Positions 1 to 7,346 of a stretch of DNA of 40,471 nucleotides are shown here, in pieces. The translations under genes and the position numbers were made by a program. The notes under the pieces are model-generated. The model ran no database searches. It was not told where the DNA came from and saw only the letters and a program-made list of their open reading frames with translations. The DNA comes from Paracoccaceae bacterium. Lineage in GTDB: Bacteria; Pseudomonadota; Alphaproteobacteria; Rhodobacterales; Rhodobacteraceae. Within the stretch, counting starts at the first letter, position 1, and every line of letters begins with the position of its first letter. The stretch spans positions 1 through 40,471 of the forward strand of contig JALSKC010000076.1 in assembly GCA_026989055.1 (NCBI GenBank), read 5' to 3'.

Positions 1-62
1 CCAGCCTGATGCTCCTTCAAGATACCGATGATCCGCTCTCCGCCGAAACGGCTTCTCTTCAT
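1..62 (-). CDS. IS3-family transposase OrfA, N-terminal fragment cut by the window edge
   Basis: The minus strand from ATG at 62 encodes MKRSRFGGERIIGILKEHQA, the characteristic start of the helix-turn-helix OrfA protein of IS3-type transposases (family pattern: MKRSRF, then an IIxILKEHQAG stretch). Only about 20 codons are inside the window. OrfA binds the element ends and is usually joined to the OrfB integrase by programmed frameshifting; neither the frameshift site nor OrfB is visible. A GACGGAGGGG stretch about 6 bases before the ATG supplies a Shine-Dalgarno-like sequence. Confidence 0.7.
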   Translation of the reverse strand, partial: MKRSRFGGERIIGILKEHQA

Positions 63-127
63 CGTCTGTCCCCTCCGTCGAAGAACAGACCAACACAAAT
101 TCGAGGACTTTTCTGGGGAGCAGGTCA
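1..127 (-). mobile_element. End of an IS3-like insertion sequence (partial, runs off the window)
   Basis: Read on the minus strand, this segment starts with TGACCTGCTCCCC at 127-115, a terminal-repeat-like end, followed by a short leader and then the start of a transposase OrfA reading frame at base 62. This arrangement is typical of IS3-family elements. Only the 5' end is present; the rest lies to the left of base 1, so the second terminal repeat and the target duplication cannot be seen. The element ends exactly where a different, lower-GC coding-like sequence begins, which suggests it inserted into a gene (see 129-407). Family assignment rests on the OrfA N-terminus and the terminal sequence by eye. 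Confidence 0.7.
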
Positions 128-128
128 C

Positions 129-407
129 CGCGTGTTCTTTGGTCGCCCATTGCTCTTGATCGACTACCAGCGCCACCTGAAAACCAGGTCGAAGTTGCAG
201 CGCAAATGGATGTCGATCCGGAATCATGTCTTTATCGGCGCAACAGTGTCCGGCTCCCTGAAACTGCTGGCAATCAAACTGAATATGCCCGGAGCCATTG
301 GCCAGGCAGATTGGGCCTTCGCGGCGGTTTCCATGGTCGCCGTCGTTCTCATGATCTTCCAGTGCTTCAGCATCCCTTCCTTTTTTCTTTGGCGCCAGCG
401 TATTTGA
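129..407 (+). pseudogene. Probable C-terminal remnant of a gene interrupted by the IS element
   Basis: An open frame runs from the IS boundary to TGA at 407, about 92 codons, with no start of its own at the boundary. Its C-terminal part contains a hydrophobic stretch (around AAVSMVAVVLMIFQCFSI), which suggests the last membrane segment of a longer protein. Base composition is clearly lower in GC than the neighbouring genes. I do not recognise the family. The adjacency to the IS end fits a gene disrupted by insertion whose 5' part is off the window or lost. It could also be chance open frame in decayed DNA. Confidence 0.4.
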
Positions 408-846
408 TCCTGAGTTTGCCTTAGATACCCGTAAAGCAGGTCGCGCAGTTCCTTCCTGAATACAGCCAGTGCACCCGGTAAAGATGGCGGAAGCGGGCCG
501 CCGGCCCGCTCGGTCGCTGTCACCCTGACAAAGGGGATTCGGACGAGCCGAACGCCCTTTGTCGCAGGGGGAAGGCGCGGCCTTCCCCCTCGGGCAACGC
601 GTGTTTTGCGCCACCGGGCCCTCGCGCTGGCGCGCTGCGGGCCGCACCACTGACCCAAAACAGCCTTGCCTCGCCCCCATCCGCGTTCGCCACGTGGCAG
701 GCTGCGAAGGCGCGTGCAGGGCGCGCGCTTCGCAACCAACTGAACCTAAAAGAGCAAACCAATATGCCCAGCTCAGAAATCACCGAGAATGGAAAGCTTA
801 TGCTGGCCAAAATGGCCAAGCTATCTGGCGTTTCACAGGGGAGAGA
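408..846. other. Gene-free stretch downstream of tRNA-Arg, with palindromes
   Basis: No convincing gene is present in these ~440 bases. Several open frames exist on both strands, but they overlap each other, are rich in Arg, Ala and Pro, and have no recognisable domains. What stands out is the palindrome cluster at 492-589, annotated separately. Positions 640-770 look like decayed sequence of mixed composition. The stretch lies 3' of a tRNA gene and next to an IS, a common setting for accumulated mobile DNA. Confidence 0.6.
492..589. repeat. Cluster of three perfect palindromes (REP-like intergenic element)
   Basis: Three stem-loops lie within 98 bases. The first is AGCGGGCC (492-499) against GGCCCGCT (503-510). 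The second is a nested pair: ACAAAGGG (528-535) with CCCTTTGT (555-562), enclosing TTCGG (538-542) with CCGAA (548-552). The third is GGGGGAAGG (567-575) against CCTTCCCCC (581-589) with a 5-base loop. All arms match perfectly. The compact, tiled arrangement resembles intergenic repetitive palindromic elements more than a simple terminator, and no T-run follows any stem. Copy number elsewhere in the genome is unknown. Confidence 0.55.
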
Positions 847-923
847 TGGCGCGCTGGGGAGGATTCGAACCCCCGACCCCCTGATTCGTAGTCAGGTACT
901 CTATCCAACTGAGCTACCAGCGC
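847..923 (-). tRNA. tRNA-Arg (anticodon ACG)
   Basis: The minus strand folds as a complete tRNA: acceptor GCGCTGG (923-917) pairs with CCAGCGC (857-851), the discriminator G is at 850 and an encoded CCA is at 849-847. The D arm contains GCTC/GAGT, the anticodon stem CCTGA/TCAGG encloses the loop CTACGAA with anticodon ACG, and the T loop is TTCGAAT. ACG is the arginine anticodon that is edited to ICG by TadA and reads CGU, CGC and CGA. It lies 73 bases downstream of the sensor kinase stop codon in the same direction. tRNA 3' ends are common integration sites, which fits the mobile debris on its 3' side. Confidence 0.97.
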
Positions 924-996
924 GCGGACAGGCGGGGTGTAGCCGCCTGCGGTGCCCATTGCAAGGGGCTAAATGCAGCAGCGCGCGGGGAGCGGC

Positions 997-2394
997 TCAG
1001 GCTGCGGCCTCGTCCAGGATCAGGTTCGCCTTCGGCAGCCGGATGACGAAAACCGTTCCCCCGGCGCCGGTTTCCTCCAGCTCCAGCCGCCCGCCGTGGC
1101 CACGCACCAGTTCGGCGGCGATCGCCAGCCCGAGCCCGTATCCGCCCTTCCTGGTGCCCCCCTGGAACGGCTGGAACAGGTGCTCCCGCGCCTTGGCCGG
1201 CAGACCGGGGCCGGTATCGCGGACGATGATCGTCCAGTCGTCTTCGGTTTCCGCCCCCGTGATCGAGATCTCGCCGCCGCCGCCGGCAATGGCCTGACGC
1301 GCGTTGCGCACGAGATTGGAGAGCACCCGATAGAGCTGCTCCGGGTCCACCCGCACCACCATCCCGGCAGGCACATCCCGCAGGAAGCGCAGCTCCTGCC
1401 CGGCGGCGGCGACGCGCTCGTTGTCGAGAACGTCATCCACGATCTCGCGCAGCGGCACCCGGGCAAGCCTCGGGGGCGGCTCTTCGGCCTTGCCGAAGGC
1501 CAGCGTCGATTCGCACAGGCTGACGGCGCGGGCGATGGAGCCGAGCAGCTTCGGGATCGCGCGGCGCACCTTCGGGTCGGCGCTGCGTTCGAGCCGGTCG
1601 GCGAACAGCTGGGCCGTGGTCAGGATGTTGCGCAGGTCATGGCTGATCTTGGCCACCGCCGCACCCAGCTGGGCCAGATGCGCCTTCTGCCGCAGCGCAC
1701 CGGTCAGCTGGGTCTGCATCGAACGCAGCGCCGCTTCCGCTTCCCGCAGCTCGGTGACGCCGGCTGTCGGCGCGATGATCCGGCGCGCATCCTCCGGTGC
1801 CTCGGCATAGCTGGTCATCGCGTTGACGACCCGCCTGATCGGCTTCACGATGAACTGCCGCACGGCGAAGAACAGCAACAGCGCCGTCAGCGCCGAGATG
1901 ACGGCCGAAAGCGCCAGGATCCGCAGCCCGTAGTCGATCATGGCGACGCGCAGCGGGGCGGTGTCCATGGTTACCTCGATCAGCAGGCCTCCTTCCCGGA
2001 CCGGTTCGCCGATGACCCGGATGATCCTCTCTTCCGGCTCTGCCAGGGTGGCCAGCGCATCCATGATCAGCGTCAGGGATGACGGATCGCGCAGGTCGTA
2101 GGTGGCGGAAACCGGCTGCGGCAGCGGCGATGACAGCATCAGCTGCCGGATCTCGTCCCGCGCCAGCACCACGTTGTAGACGCCGGCATTGGCAAGCAGC
2201 TCGCGTTCAAGCTCCTCGTCGATCATGTCGGTGGCCAGCAGCGCCAGCGAGGCGATCTGCGCCCGTTCCAGGCGCAGCAGCAGGTAATCCTGCCGGAACC
2301 GCGCCACCGAAGGCACGAAGATCAGCACCTCGGCCAGCATGACGAAAACCACCGTCAGCACCAGGAAGCGCCCCGATAGCGATCTGAAGAACAT
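997..2394 (-). CDS. Membrane-bound sensor histidine kinase with HAMP domain
   Basis: The 465-residue protein has two membrane segments (about 9-29 and 158-182) flanking a periplasmic sensing region of roughly 125 residues, followed by a HAMP-like linker starting near 181. The kinase core has the phospho-acceptor H box ISHDLRN (His252), the N box SNLVRNARQA (about 359-368), DTGPGL (393-398) and GYGLGLAIA (418-426). It should autophosphorylate and pass phosphate to a response regulator, but no regulator gene is next to it, so it is an orphan here. Its start lies 27 bases after the stop of the flavoprotein gene, so the two are probably co-transcribed with the TVP38 gene. The signal is not deducible; a redox or envelope cue would suit the neighbours, but that is inference. 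Confidence 0.9.
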   Translation of the reverse strand: MFFRSLSGRFLVLTVVFVMLAEVLIFVPSVARFRQDYLLLRLERAQIASLALLATDMIDEELERELLANAGVYNVVLARDEIRQLMLSSPLPQPVSATYDLRDPSSLTLIMDALATLAEPEERIIRVIGEPVREGGLLIEVTMDTAPLRVAMIDYGLRILALSAVISALTALLLFFAVRQFIVKPIRRVVNAMTSYAEAPEDARRIIAPTAGVTELREAEAALRSMQTQLTGALRQKAHLAQLGAAVAKISHDLRNILTTAQLFADRLERSADPKVRRAIPKLLGSIARAVSLCESTLAFGKAEEPPPRLARVPLREIVDDVLDNERVAAAGQELRFLRDVPAGMVVRVDPEQLYRVLSNLVRNARQAIAGGGGEISITGAETEDDWTIIVRDTGPGLPAKAREHLFQPFQGGTRKGGYGLGLAIAAELVRGHGGRLELEETGAGGTVFVIRLPKANLILDEAAA

Positions 2395-2421
2395 CCGCCT
2401 GCCCTCTCCCGGGCACCCGGA

Positions 2422-3840
2422 TCAGGGCAGGAACTTCTGCACCAGCCGGACGACCCGCTTCACCCCAGCACTATCAAACAGGCGGGGCGAAAAATAGGCC
2501 CCCGCCGCACGCTTGCCGAGCTCGCCCAGCGTCGGGTAGGGGGCGACCATCGCGGCGATCTGCGACATCTTCATCCGGTTGGCCAGCGCCAGCGCCCACA
2601 GCCCGATCAGCTCGCCCGCCTGCGCCCCGACGATGGAAGCCCCCACCGGGCGCCCCCGGAACACCATCACCTTGATCAGCCCTTCGGACTGCCCGCCGGC
2701 AATGGCGCGGTCGTTTCCGGCATAGGGAAAGCGCACCACCTCCAGCATTTCCTCGCCGTATTCCCGCAGCGCCTCCGCCTCGGTCAGACCCGCCTGGGCC
2801 AGCTCCGGATCGGTATAGGTGACCCTGGGGATGTGATCCGTGCGCACCTTCGAGGGCAGGGCGAACAGCATCGAGCGGATGATCACCCCGGCATGATACC
2901 CCGCTACATGGGTGAACTGCAGCGCCCCGGCCACGTCGCCGATGGCATAGACCCGCCGGTTGGTGGTGCGCAGCCCGGCATCCACCGTGATGGTGCGCCC
3001 GGCCTCTATGCCGGCGGCCCCGAGCCCGAGCCGGTCGATGTTCGCCCGCCGGCCGACCGCCACCAGCAGGTGGCTGCCCCGGAACGTCCGGCCGCCGGCG
3101 GTTTCCACCTCGATGGCCCCGGACGTGCCGCGCACTGCTGCCGCCGGCGCCCGCTCGACGATCTCCACCCCTTCCTCACGCAACCGCTTCAGCACCACCG
3201 CCGCCAGCTCCGGGTCGTCCCGGCCCAGCGCCGCCGCTCCCTCGATCACCGTCACCCTGGAGCCCAGCCGCCGATGCGCCTGGGCCATTTCCAGCCCGAT
3301 CGCTCCGGCTCCGATGATCAGAAGATGTCCGGGGCGCTCGCGCAGCTCGAACAGGGTTTCGCTGGTCAGGAAGGGAACATCCTCCAGCCCCGGAATCGGC
3401 GGCACGAGGGGCGACGATCCGGTGGCGATCACGAAGCGGCGGGCCGCGATCACCGCATCGCCCGCCCGCACCTCGCGCCGGGACACGAAGCGGCCGTATT
3501 CGCGGATCACCCGCACGCCCATCCCCTCGAAGCGTTCCTGGCTGTCGTGGGGGGCGATGGTCCCGATCACCCGCGCCACATGCTCCATGGCCGCCGCGTA
3601 GTCCACCCGTGGCACCGCCGGGGCCACGCCGAAGGGCGCGCCCGCCCCCATCGCATGGGCCTGCTTCGCCGCGGCGAGCAGCGCCTTGGACGGCACGCAG
3701 CCGTGATTGAGGCAGTCGCCCCCCATCCGCCCGCCTTCCAGCAGCACCACCCGGGCGCCCATCTGCACCGCCCCCGCGGCCACCGCAAGCCCGCCCGCAC
3801 CGGCACCGATGATGCAAACGTCGGTCCTGATCCGCTCCAT
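2422..3840 (-). CDS. FAD/NAD(P)-dependent dihydrolipoyl/mercuric-reductase-like oxidoreductase
   Basis: The 472-residue protein is a group I pyridine nucleotide-disulfide oxidoreductase. It has an N-terminal FAD fold with GAGAGG (12-17), a redox-active disulfide in GGDCLNHGCVPSK (Cys43, Cys48), a second nucleotide-binding GAGAIG near 180, the FAD motif YAIGDVAG, and a C-terminal dimerisation domain. ATG at 3840 is chosen because GGAGGTAACGGC precedes it; longer upstream reading would run into the TVP38 gene. The C-terminal active-site His-Glu pair of lipoamide dehydrogenases (HPTxxE) is changed to APYPTLGE, with Tyr435 in the histidine place. The paired C-terminal cysteines of mercuric reductase are absent. 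The true substrate is therefore uncertain. It starts 4 bases after the TVP38/TMEM64 stop. Confidence 0.88.
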   Translation of the reverse strand: MERIRTDVCIIGAGAGGLAVAAGAVQMGARVVLLEGGRMGGDCLNHGCVPSKALLAAAKQAHAMGAGAPFGVAPAVPRVDYAAAMEHVARVIGTIAPHDSQERFEGMGVRVIREYGRFVSRREVRAGDAVIAARRFVIATGSSPLVPPIPGLEDVPFLTSETLFELRERPGHLLIIGAGAIGLEMAQAHRRLGSRVTVIEGAAALGRDDPELAAVVLKRLREEGVEIVERAPAAAVRGTSGAIEVETAGGRTFRGSHLLVAVGRRANIDRLGLGAAGIEAGRTITVDAGLRTTNRRVYAIGDVAGALQFTHVAGYHAGVIIRSMLFALPSKVRTDHIPRVTYTDPELAQAGLTEAEALREYGEEMLEVVRFPYAGNDRAIAGGQSEGLIKVMVFRGRPVGASIVGAQAGELIGLWALALANRMKMSQIAAMVAPYPTLGELGKRAAGAYFSPRLFDSAGVKRVVRLVQKFLP

Positions 3841-3844
3841 GCCG

Positions 3845-4585
3845 TTACCTCCGTGCCTGCATCCGACGCACGGCCCGGAGCAGGACCGGCAACCCCGCAA
3901 GCACCGACAGCCCGACCAGCGGCAGCAAGATCTGCGGTTCGAACATGATCCCCGGATCTGGCGTTTCGCCCCGCGCGAATACCGCCCCGAGCCCGGAGCC
4001 GACCGAAGTATAGACGACCGTGCCGGGGATGATCCCCAGAAAGGTCGTGACCGCAAACCGGAACAGGCTCACCCCCAGGAAGGCCGGCGCGACATTCGCC
4101 ACGAAGAAGGGAACCGCGGGCACGAGCCGCATCAGGAACAGGACCGACCACTGGTTCTCGTCGATCCCCGCCTTCAGCCGCCGAATCGCCCCCGCCGATT
4201 GTTCCATCCGCACCGCCAGCCGCTCTCCCAGCCCCCGCTTGGCGATCAGGAAGATGGCAACGGCCCCCAGCGTGGCGGCGAGCACGTTGAAAACCGCTCC
4301 GGGGAAGATGCCGAACAGGAACCCCCCGGTCAGCGTGGCCAGCGTGGCCCCCGGCAGCGAAAACGCCACGATCGCGGTATAGGCCAGCATGAAGAGGGCG
4401 ACGCTGAGCATGTAATGCGCATCGCGAAACGCCAGCAGGGCCGCGCGGTTTTCCCGCAGGGTCTCGAAGGACAGGCTGTCCCCCAGCACGAAATAGCCCA
4501 GAACCGCCACGCCCGCGACGCCGGCCAGAAGCAGCACCCCGCCGCCCTCACGCCGCGCGCCGCCCTGCCCGCGCTCATCCGACAT
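3845..4585 (-). CDS. TVP38/TMEM64 (SNARE-associated, DedA superfamily) membrane protein
   Basis: The protein (246 residues from ATG 4585; a GTG at 4606 would add 7) has an N-terminal membrane segment and then the VTT-type core. Recognisable parts are FSLPGATLATLTGGFLFG (conserved proline-glycine re-entrant region) and, further on, RLVPAVPFFVANVAPAFLGV, followed by FLGIIPGTVVYTSVGSG; these are hallmarks of the TVP38/TMEM64 group of inner-membrane proteins, which are linked to lipid scrambling or transport. GGGAGAGCGG precedes ATG 4585. It heads a minus-strand unit with the flavoprotein and the sensor kinase. TVP38-flavoprotein pairs are common in bacteria, sometimes fused, and point to a shared but undefined membrane redox role. 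Confidence 0.88.
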   Translation of the reverse strand: MSDERGQGGARREGGGVLLLAGVAGVAVLGYFVLGDSLSFETLRENRAALLAFRDAHYMLSVALFMLAYTAIVAFSLPGATLATLTGGFLFGIFPGAVFNVLAATLGAVAIFLIAKRGLGERLAVRMEQSAGAIRRLKAGIDENQWSVLFLMRLVPAVPFFVANVAPAFLGVSLFRFAVTTFLGIIPGTVVYTSVGSGLGAVFARGETPDPGIMFEPQILLPLVGLSVLAGLPVLLRAVRRMQARR

Positions 4586-4606
4586 CCGCTCTCCCGCCTC
4601 TTCCAC

Positions 4607-5044
4607 CCGTGCCCGTTCCGTTTTCCATGTGCCTTGTGCCTTGTCCCATACGCTCTTTCCCGGAGGTCCATACGCTACGCCCTTTCCGGGCCCGCATCAC
4701 CCGCAAACACGCCCAAATGGCGAACATGCCGGCACAACATGCGCGCGGTTCCCGCCGTGCAACAGCCCGCTCACGCAGCCTTGATCGCCGGTGATCCGCG
4801 CCCGCTCCCTCGCGTCGCCGAAGGAGGAAGCCGGGGCATTTCACGAAGACCGCCGCTCCCGCCTCCTCCCCCTGCTGCGGCTTCCCCGCCCATTGCGAAT
4901 TGACAGCCGCCTTCACAGCCCCTAAAGGACAGGCTTCGAACATGTCCCGCCTCCGGGCAGGCCGCCGTCCGGAACCTTGCCCGGAACGCTGCCCGGAGCC
5001 GGCGGCCGGGCACGGCCCCGGCGGCAGCACCACGGAGAACCGCG
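4607..5044. other. Divergent intergenic region between the TVP38 operon and rpmH
   Basis: About 440 bases separate the minus-strand TVP38 gene from rpmH. Overlapping open frames on both strands look spurious: low complexity, no domain, no consistent ribosome site. The right part holds a clear promoter for rpmH (4900-4928) and a GC-rich leader of about 110 bases with stem-forming CCGGGCA/TGCCCGG segments. No convincing promoter for the minus-strand operon could be picked by eye. Confidence 0.6.
4900..4928 (+). promoter_or_regulatory. Sigma-70-type promoter for rpmH-rnpA-yidD
   Basis: TTGACA (4900-4905), a perfect -35 box, is followed after exactly 17 bases by TAAAGG (4923-4928), an acceptable -10. 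Transcription would begin near 4935, giving a leader of about 110 bases before rpmH. Strong promoters before rpmH are usual. No competing candidate lies nearer. Confidence 0.7.
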
Positions 5045-5179
5045 ATGAAGCGCACATTCCAACCTTCCAACCTGGTCCGCAAGCGGCGCCACGGCTTCCG
5101 GGCGCGCATGGCTACCAAGGCCGGCCGGAAGATCATCAACGCGCGCCGGGCGCGAGGCCGCAGGCGCCTGAGCGCCTGA
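5045..5179 (+). CDS. rpmH: 50S ribosomal protein L34
   Basis: The gene encodes 44 residues, [20 protein letters not shown] followed by a basic tail ending RRRLSA, a full-length match to the highly conserved L34 (usual length 44-46). L34 binds 23S rRNA in the large subunit. GGAGAA precedes the ATG by 5 bases. It leads the rpmH-rnpA-yidD cluster, the order seen in most bacteria; in many alphaproteobacteria, as here, dnaA is not adjacent. Confidence 0.97.
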   Translation: MKRTFQPSNLVRKRRHGFRARMATKAGRKIINARRARGRRRLSA

Positions 5180-5201
5180 GCCGCCTCCGCAGGGCGGGCC
5201 G

Positions 5202-5633
5202 GTGAGACCGCCCGAGGAATCCGGGGCAGGCGAAGCCGCCGGGGCCGCGGCCGGGCCGCCGGCGATGTCCGTTCGGCCGCCCGCTCGCCCGGAGGTCCTG
5301 CGCCGGCGCGGCGATTTCCTGCGCGCCACCCGCGCCCGCCGGCAGGTGCTCCCGGGGTTCGTCCTGCAGGCCAGAAAACGCGCCCCCGGCGAGGCCGGAG
5401 AAGGGATTCGCGTCGGCTTCACCTGTTCGAAGAAGGTCGGCAATGCGGTAGCCCGCAACCGCGCCAGGCGCCGCCTGCGCGAAACCGCCCGCCTCGTGCT
5501 GCCCACCCACGGCCGCCCCGGCTGGGACTACGTGCTGATCGGGCGGGCCGGGGTAACGGCGCAGCGCCCCTTCACGCTTCTGCTGGCAGACTTGAGAAGC
5601 GCCCTGAAAAAGATACATGGCAAGGAGGAATGA
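5202..5633 (+). CDS. rnpA: Ribonuclease P protein component
   Basis: The protein subunit of RNase P, which with the RNA subunit trims 5' leaders from tRNA precursors. The conserved arginine-rich motif is present as [20 protein letters not shown], preceded by VGF and the N-terminal [10 protein letters not shown] segment. The start is uncertain: GTG at 5202 has AGGG about 7 bases upstream and gives 143 residues; ATG at 5265 gives 122, nearer the family norm, but has no ribosome site. It lies 22 bases after rpmH, and its stop overlaps the yidD start (ATGA), indicating one operon. Confidence 0.93.
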   Translation: MRPPEESGAGEAAGAAAGPPAMSVRPPARPEVLRRRGDFLRATRARRQVLPGFVLQARKRAPGEAGEGIRVGFTCSKKVGNAVARNRARRRLRETARLVLPTHGRPGWDYVLIGRAGVTAQRPFTLLLADLRSALKKIHGKEE

Positions 5634-5887
5634 CACCCCTGGCCCATATCGTCGCACTGCCGGTTCGCGCCTATCGGCTGCTGTTCTCGCCCTGGGTCGG
5701 CCACGGCTGCCGCTACCAGCCCACCTGCTCGGCCTATGCGCTCGAGGCGCTGGAACGCCACGGCGCTCTCAGAGGCAGCTGGCTGGCCCTGCGCCGCATC
5801 GGGCGCTGTCACCCCCTTGGCGGCAGCGGCCACGACCCGGTTCCCGGAACCGATTCCCCCGATTCCTCCGACCCGGAACAGGGTTGA
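5630..5887 (+). CDS. yidD: Membrane protein insertion efficiency factor YidD
   Basis: The 85-residue protein shows the YidD signature: a hydrophobic, amphipathic N-terminus ([20 protein letters not shown]), then [12 protein letters not shown] and [18 protein letters not shown]. YidD is a small inner-membrane-associated protein that aids YidC-dependent insertion. GGAGG sits just before the ATG, which overlaps the rnpA stop by 4 bases. Its usual partner yidC lies 3.1 kb downstream instead of adjacent, separated by tusE-like, ttcA and EAL genes. Confidence 0.95.
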   Translation: MTPLAHIVALPVRAYRLLFSPWVGHGCRYQPTCSAYALEALERHGALRGSWLALRRIGRCHPLGGSGHDPVPGTDSPDSSDPEQG

Positions 5888-5917
5888 TGCGCATGGCATC
5901 CCGCACCGGCGGCGGGC

Positions 5918-5947
5918 TTGACGGAGCCGGTGCGGAACCGCGATAAT
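5918..5947 (+). promoter_or_regulatory. Sigma-70-type promoter for the TusE-like gene
   Basis: TTGACG (5918-5923), an 18-base spacer and GATAAT (5942-5947) form a good promoter match in the 112-base gap after yidD. Directly downstream of the -10 is a direct repeat of CATGTAT at 5948-5954 and 5958-5964, spaced 10 bases apart, so both copies face the same side of the helix. That is compatible with a regulator site over the start of transcription, though it may be chance. Confidence 0.6.
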
Positions 5948-5999
5948 CATGTATTCTCATGTATGAATGCAATTCGCAGCCATCAGGGGGAAACGCGCG

Positions 6000-6341
6000 A
6001 TGTCTTTCGAATTTCAGGGCAGGACGATCGAGACCAACGCCAACGGCTTTCTCGAAAACCAGGACGACTGGAGCGAGGAGATGGCCCGCCACATGGCCGC
6101 CGCCGAAGGTATCGGCGAGCTGACCGAGCGCCACTGGGACGTCATAAGCTACCTGCGCGAGGAATACTTCGACAACCACCAGAACCAGCCCAACACCCGC
6201 ACCATCATCAAGGCGATGAGCGAACGCTGGGGCGAAAAGATCAAGCAGAAGGATCTCTACGATCTGTTCCCGCTCGACCCTTCCAAACAGGGCGGGCGCA
6301 TCGCCGGGCTGCCCGAAAGCAAGCGCAAGGGCGGCTACTGA
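6000..6341 (+). CDS. TusE/DsrC-family protein lacking all cysteines
   Basis: The 113-residue product follows the TusE/DsrC fold: an N-terminal FEFQGRTIETNANGFLEN, the central WSEEMA, HWDVISYLREEY and the C-terminal LFPLDPSKQGGRIAGLP. In TusE and DsrC the flexible C-terminal arm carries the sulfur-bearing cysteine next to the C-terminus and, in DsrC, a second one in KQxCK. Here both places are glycine (KQGGR; the end is RKGGY) and the whole protein has no cysteine. It therefore cannot carry persulfide in the known way. ATG 6000 is chosen with GGGGGA upstream and because homologues start MxFEFxG. It lies 62 bases before ttcA. Regulation or structural partnering is the likely role, by inference. 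Confidence 0.88.
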   Translation: MSFEFQGRTIETNANGFLENQDDWSEEMARHMAAAEGIGELTERHWDVISYLREEYFDNHQNQPNTRTIIKAMSERWGEKIKQKDLYDLFPLDPSKQGGRIAGLPESKRKGGY

Positions 6342-6403
6342 TCGCCCGCTCGCCCGGGCGGGGCGCCCTTGCCGCCCTGCCCCCCGGGCTGTAAAGCGGG
6401 GCC

Positions 6404-7273
6404 ATGCTCGATGAGGCCGACGACATCCACCCGCTTTTCCGCGGCGCGCCGAAAACCACCGAATTTCGCAAGCTGCGCAAGCGGATCCTGCGCAACGTGC
6501 GCGAGGCGGTCGAGCAATACGGCATGGTCGAGCGCGGTGCGCGCTGGCTGGTCTGCCTTTCGGGAGGCAAGGACAGCTACACCCTTCTGGCCGCCCTGTA
6601 CGAGCTGAAATGGCGCGGCCTGCTGCCGGTCGAGCTGCTGGCCTGCAACCTCGATCAGGGCCAGCCCGGCTTTCCGGCCACGGTGCTGCCGGAATTTCTG
6701 GAGCGGATGCAGGTGCCGCACCGGATCGAATACCAGGACACCTATTCGGTAGTGAAGGAAAAGATCCCCCGGGGGCGGACCTACTGCGCCCTGTGTTCGC
6801 GCCTGCGCCGCGGCCACCTCTACAGAATCGCCCGCGAAGAGGGCTGCTCGGCGGTGGTGCTCGGCCATCACCGCGACGACATTCTCGAAACCTTCCTCAT
6901 GAACCTGTTCCACGGTGGACGGCTGGCCACCATGCCGCCCAAGCTGGTCAACGAGGAGGGCGATCTGTTCGTCTATCGACCGCTGGCCCATGTGGCCGAG
7001 GCCGACTGCGCGAAATTCGCCCGCGCCATGAACTACCCCATCATCCCCTGCGACCTGTGCGGCAGCCAGGACGGGCTGCAGCGCCAGCAGGTCAAGGCGA
7101 TTCTCGACGAATGGGAACGCAACAACCCCGGCCGCCGGCAGGTGATGTTCCGGGCCCTGATGAACGCCCGCCCCTCGCATCTGCTGGATCCGAAGCTGTT
7201 CGACTTCGCCGGGCTGCGCCGGAAACCCTCCGGATTTGAACAAAATCCGCTGCAAATCCGGCCCGGCCGTTAA
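6404..7273 (+). CDS. ttcA: tRNA 2-thiocytidine(32) synthetase TtcA
   Basis: The 289-residue enzyme makes 2-thiocytidine at position 32 of certain tRNAs. It has the ATP-pyrophosphatase P-loop SGGKDS (53-58), the cluster-binding CALC (Cys128, Cys131) followed by RLRRG, the HHRDD motif near 155-159 and the third conserved cysteine region PCDLCGSQ (216, 219). These match the [4Fe-4S]-dependent TtcA group. Length agrees with the family. It probably shares transcription with the TusE-like gene just upstream, which is notable because TusE normally feeds a different tRNA thiolation (MnmA, at U34). Confidence 0.95.
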   Translation: MLDEADDIHPLFRGAPKTTEFRKLRKRILRNVREAVEQYGMVERGARWLVCLSGGKDSYTLLAALYELKWRGLLPVELLACNLDQGQPGFPATVLPEFLERMQVPHRIEYQDTYSVVKEKIPRGRTYCALCSRLRRGHLYRIAREEGCSAVVLGHHRDDILETFLMNLFHGGRLATMPPKLVNEEGDLFVYRPLAHVAEADCAKFARAMNYPIIPCDLCGSQDGLQRQQVKAILDEWERNNPGRRQVMFRALMNARPSHLLDPKLFDFAGLRRKPSGFEQNPLQIRPGR

Positions 7274-7346
7274 CGTTCGGGACAGCCGGAAGCCCCTAGC
7301 CTGCCCTCGATCTCGCTGCGATTCCGCCACTGTGAGGGCTGAACAT

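Noticed and set aside
224-739. Possible 171-codon minus-strand gene after tRNA-Arg
   Set aside because: Runs through the palindrome cluster and the gene remnant, is of low complexity, and has no ribosome site or domain.
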